Assembly: GCF_904424705.1 (NCBI RefSeq)
Contig: NZ_CAJGBF010000026.1
Span: 1 to 47,538 of the forward strand
Direction of reading: 5' to 3'
Length of the DNA stretch: 47,538 nt
From: Rossellomorea arthrocnemi
GTDB lineage: Bacteria; Bacillota; Bacilli; Bacillales; Bacillaceae_B
The position numbers were made by a program, and so were the translations under genes. This document shows positions 45,544-47,538 of the stretch, piece after piece. The notes below the pieces were generated by a model. That model saw only the letters and a program-made list of their open reading frames with translations. It was not told the DNA's origin and made no database searches. Each line of letters starts with the position of its first letter. Position 1 is the stretch's first letter.

Positions 45544-46020
45544 TCAGAAGTTTTCCAATGCATGACTATTCATTTTTTCTAAGCGGTGAGGCGGACACAC
45601 CTTGATGGTTCCGTTAATCACCTTTTCATCCTCTTCGTTGGTGGCCGATACCTGAATGGTTACCAAATGGTTACTTGGATTTACTTCTGTCACTTCGAAC
45701 AGGAATTGTACCGTTGCGTAGTGATAGACAGGTTTGGGAAATTCTATGTTTTGCTCAACGATATGGGATCCCGGACCCGGCAGGTATTTCGAAACGGCCG
45801 ATGTAATGATCCCTGTCAGCATGATGGATGGAACGATCGGTTTTTTAAAAGGTGTTTGTGAAGCATAATCATGTTGGATATATAATGGATTGGCATCGTT
45901 GGTGAGCCCAAGATATAGAAGCAGTTCGTTGTCTTCTATTTTTTCTGTCAGAGTCAGCTTTTCGCCAACCGTCATTTCTTCGATTTTTCTTCCTAGTTTT
46001 CTCTTTTTCCCTAATAACAT
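45544..46020 (-). CDS. MaoC-like hot-dog-fold protein with altered catalytic dyad
   Basis: A 158-residue MaoC-domain protein, related to (R)-specific enoyl-CoA hydratases. The hydratase signature D-x-N-P-x-H appears as D42-A-N-P-L-Y47, so the catalytic His is replaced by Tyr, and the usual later HG pair reads PS (IVPSIMLTG). It may be a non-hydratase acyl-CoA-binding protein. GGAGGTG precedes the ATG at 46020. A perfect cre box is just upstream (46038-46053), implying catabolite repression. It lies beyond phoPR; in B. subtilis the mdh-icd-citZ genes lie near here. Confidence 0.85.
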   Translation of the reverse strand: MLLGKKRKLGRKIEEMTVGEKLTLTEKIEDNELLLYLGLTNDANPLYIQHDYASQTPFKKPIVPSIMLTGIITSAVSKYLPGPGSHIVEQNIEFPKPVYHYATVQFLFEVTEVNPSNHLVTIQVSATNEEDEKVINGTIKVCPPHRLEKMNSHALENF

Positions 46021-46037
46021 AAGAAGCACCTCCACGT

Positions 46038-46053
46038 ATGTAAACGATTACAA
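46038..46053. promoter_or_regulatory. CcpA cre box upstream of the MaoC-like gene
   Basis: ATGTAAACGATTACAA matches the consensus WTGNAARCGNWWWCAW at all 16 positions. It lies between the promoter at 46095-46123 and the ribosome site, in a position suited to a CcpA roadblock. An AT-rich palindrome (CAATTTTTA / TAAAAATTG, 46051-46072) adjoins it. Confidence 0.8.
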
Positions 46054-46094
46054 TTTTTATTATTAAAAATTGTTTTTATTGTCTGTCTTTTAAT

Positions 46095-46123
46095 ATTTTA
46101 TCATTTTTAGGGTTTCCATACAA
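46095..46123 (-). promoter_or_regulatory. Sigma-A promoter of the MaoC-like gene
   Basis: TTGTAT (46118-46123), a 17-base spacer and TAAAAT (46095-46100), upstream of the cre box. Confidence 0.6.
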
Positions 46124-46181
46124 AGAGTTTTTACGCATGTGGGAGTTATTTTATAAGGTGGAGCAGGTTTCATTTATTATT

Positions 46182-46388
46182 TTACAATTGATTGTATGCC
46201 TGTGCTGATGTAGTGATTAAGATATTCTCTCCACATTTGACAAACCAATTTTCTTCAACGAAACTCCCATTAATGGAATAAAGAAATAGCCGAAGATCTG
46301 CTACCCGTTCTTCAGCTATCGCGCCATTTATTGGAAAATGTTTCAAATAATCATTAAGGGTACGGCTCAGAGAACCCGAAAAGCACTG
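46182..46388 (-). pseudogene. Open frame without a start codon, possible gene remnant or repeat
   Basis: A 68-codon frame lacking an in-frame start codon or ribosome site at its head reads SRTLNDYLKHFPINGA, then DLRLFLYSINGSF, ending SAQAYNQL. It contains a hairpin at 46275-46318 (TAGCTGAAG / CTTCGGCTA then TTTCTTTATT), which could be the terminator of the DUF2089 cassette. The segment fills most of the 396-base gap between that cassette and the MaoC-like gene. It may be a broken gene or part of a dispersed repeat. I cannot name a family. Confidence 0.3.
46275..46318 (-). terminator. Candidate terminator of the DUF2089 cassette
   Basis: TAGCTGAAG pairs with CTTCGGCTA (one mismatch) around a 14-base loop, followed by TTTCTTTATT on the minus strand. 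It lies about 100 bases after the last gene of the cassette. Confidence 0.5.
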
Positions 46389-46416
46389 TTAGTCTCTTAT
46401 GGTTTAGAAATTTTTT

Positions 46417-46686
46417 TTAAAGCTTTACTTCTACCATTGTTCCATCCTTCAATTTCGTGTCAACCAGGATAACTCCACGGTGTTTAGATAGTCCCTGCAG
46501 CAACGGCTTCAAATCTTTTCTTTCTATTTCCGGGAAAATGAATTTGCTGCCATCTTTTTCAATTGCTTTATTTATTATGCGATTAATCCTTTTTGATGTA
46601 ATAATAAAACTGATCAAATTTAAAATCGCATAGGGAACGGGAATGGAGAATCGTTTATCCTTTACTTTCAGTTTGACTTTTAACAT
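46417..46686 (-). CDS. Small basic protein of the DUF2089 cassette
   Basis: An 89-residue, Lys/Ile-rich protein, starting MLKVKLKVKDKRFSIPVPYAI, with a hydrophobic segment (about 16-30) too weak for a firm membrane call, and ending in VDTKLKDGTMVEVKL. It is the third gene of the cassette, three bases after the preceding stop codon. I recognise no family. Its operon mates suggest a regulatory or membrane-associated role. Confidence 0.7.
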   Translation of the reverse strand: MLKVKLKVKDKRFSIPVPYAILNLISFIITSKRINRIINKAIEKDGSKFIFPEIERKDLKPLLQGLSKHRGVILVDTKLKDGTMVEVKL

Positions 46687-46689
46687 AAT

Positions 46690-47079
46690 CTACTCAATCA
46701 CCACAAACACTTTATCACCATTGGCCGAGGTTATGTCAACAATCTGTCCGTCCAATTCGTTTTCAATTGCATCGATGAGCAGGTCAACATTAATATCTTT
46801 TACATATCTTTCTGCCTGAGGTATTTTTTCAGCAATATTTGTACCTACTTTTAAAACAGCCTTTACTAAATTTATCGGTAAATTCACATTCACATTATCA
46901 CCTTCGTCGGAGTTAACACGAATTTTCAACATTTTATTTCCATATGGAACTTCTTTTTTTATTGTCGCTAGCTCTGGCTGATCTTTAACTTGTAAAATAT
47001 TAATTAATTCACTTGCTTTTTCCTTATCAATCTTTCCTTCTTCCACCAGCGTTAAGACTCTCGATATTTCGTCCTTCAT
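46690..47079 (-). CDS. SHOCT-like domain protein of the DUF2089 cassette
   Basis: A 129-residue protein with an N-terminal helix pair of the SHOCT-like type (ISRVLTLVEEGKIDKEKASELINILQ) followed by a beta-rich region (KMLKIRVNSDEGDNVNVNLP) and a C-terminal helical and strand part. The arrangement recalls the N-terminus of DUF4097/YvlB-type adhesin-like proteins. Its start ATG overlaps the stop of the upstream gene by one base (TAATG), so it is translationally coupled. The function is unknown. Confidence 0.78.
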   Translation of the reverse strand: MKDEISRVLTLVEEGKIDKEKASELINILQVKDQPELATIKKEVPYGNKMLKIRVNSDEGDNVNVNLPINLVKAVLKVGTNIAEKIPQAERYVKDINVDLLIDAIENELDGQIVDITSANGDKVFVVIE

Positions 47080-47450
47080 TATCCTTCCCCCTCTTTTAAT
47101 AACTGAATGGCTTTCTCTGCTGTAATCTCGCCTTTTTCCAATAACGATACAATTTTTTTCTTATCCACTTCCGGTTTCTTTTGAGAGGAATATCCCATAG
47201 CAGAAATAATTTCATCTAATTTTCCTCTGACAGTCGGATAGGAAATTCCGAGCTCTTTCTCGACCTCTTTGATATTTCCACGGCATTTAAGAAAAATCTC
47301 AATAAAATGCAGTTGTTCCTGACCGAGAGCCGCCAGTCTTGAAACTTCAAATTCATTTTCTACGGTTGTGTGGCAATGGTTACACTGTAGCTTTGTAATT
47401 TTAAGTGCTTTCCTGCAAACAGGACAATTTGTGAGTAAAGGATACGCCAT
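47079..47450 (-). CDS. DUF2089 zinc-ribbon/HTH regulator-like protein
   Basis: A 123-residue protein with an N-terminal zinc ribbon (CPVC, CNHC), a helix-turn-helix-like region (FLKCRGNIKEVEKELGISYPTVRGKLDEI), and a C-terminal SHOCT-like helix pair (IVSLLEKGEITAEKAIQLL). This is the DUF2089 architecture. I chose the ATG at 47450 because AAAGGAG lies seven bases upstream; the frame stays open further up. It is the first gene of the cassette and a likely DNA-binding regulator, possibly of itself. Confidence 0.82.
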   Translation of the reverse strand: MAYPLLTNCPVCRKALKITKLQCNHCHTTVENEFEVSRLAALGQEQLHFIEIFLKCRGNIKEVEKELGISYPTVRGKLDEIISAMGYSSQKKPEVDKKKIVSLLEKGEITAEKAIQLLKEGEG

Positions 47451-47477
47451 ACTGTTCTCCTTTCTTTTATTAAACAT

Positions 47478-47520
47478 ATCATACACTATTTCTTTAAATA
47501 TTAAAATTATATTTTAATAT
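47478..47520 (-). promoter_or_regulatory. Promoter with an AT-rich operator-like palindrome before the DUF2089 gene
   Basis: TATGAT (47478-47483) and a weak TTTTAA (47501-47506) are spaced by 17 bases. The -35 lies inside the palindrome ATATTAAAAT-TAT-ATTTTAATAT (47498-47520), which has perfect ten-base arms. Such placement fits a repressor site. The end of the window cuts off further sequence. Confidence 0.5.
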
Positions 47521-47538
47521 TAATTATAAATATTTATA

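Overview
This window is a conserved core-chromosome segment from a low-to-moderate GC, endospore-forming Bacillaceae species, close to Bacillus in the broad sense (possibly Rossellomorea-like, low certainty). The evidence is the Bacillus subtilis-like gene order (uvrC-trxA-etfAB-fadB-fadR-lcfA-yshE-mutS2-polX-yshB-zapA-rnhC-pheTS-ysgA-sspI-ysdC-ysdB-ysdA-rplT-rpmI-infC-thrS-ytxC-dnaI-dnaB-nrdR-speD-gapB-coaE-ytaF-mutM-polA-phoRP), a spore SASP gene (sspI), sporulation-linked ytxC and ytaF, Gram-positive T-box leaders and strong AGGAGG ribosome sites. Almost all genes lie on the minus strand. The few plus-strand genes are rnhC, sspI, an isochorismatase-family gene, ysdB and one possible small ORF.

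Layout. (1) 0.2-8.2 kb: excision repair (uvrC), thioredoxin, and the fatty-acid beta-oxidation block etfA/etfB/fadB/fadR/lcfA. fadR has a textbook promoter with a FadR palindrome just downstream of its -10. (2) 8.6-15.3 kb: a 27-codon membrane peptide overlooked behind a DUF350 gene, mutS2, polX, cvpA-like yshB, zapA, and divergent rnhC. (3) 15.3-28.4 kb: an odd 25-bp-period repeat array, then translation genes: pheST with a Phe T-box, the infC-rpmI-rplT operon with an attenuated leader and an ATT-start infC, and thrS with a Thr T-box. An rRNA methyltransferase, sspI, an isochorismatase-like hydrolase, an M42 peptidase, an all-alpha dUTPase, ysdB with a perfect sigma-W promoter, and two small membrane proteins lie between pheS and rplT. 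(4) 28.4-33.5 kb: ytxC, replication initiation (dnaI, dnaB), nrdR and speD, which has a structured leader. (5) 33.7-40.5 kb: gluconeogenic gapB with two CcpN-type sites and flanked by a GC-rich dispersed repeat (one copy carries an inserted long hairpin), then coaE, ytaF, mutM and polA. (6) 40.6-45.3 kb: hflK-hflC, which B. subtilis lacks at this position, and phoP-phoR. (7) 45.5-47.5 kb: a MaoC-fold gene with a perfect cre box and an altered catalytic dyad, and a three-gene DUF2089/SHOCT-like cassette.

Most of the window is housekeeping. The most noteworthy items are the hflKC operon with a perfect sigma-W-type promoter plus an upstream cre box, the 25-bp-period array of near-palindromes after rnhC, the structured speD leader, two small membrane ORFs, the nested repeat pair around gapB, an EF-hand loop in YtaF, and the DUF2089 cassette with an AT-rich operator-like palindrome. 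I saw no rRNA or tRNA genes, no CRISPR array, no intact insertion sequence and no prophage.
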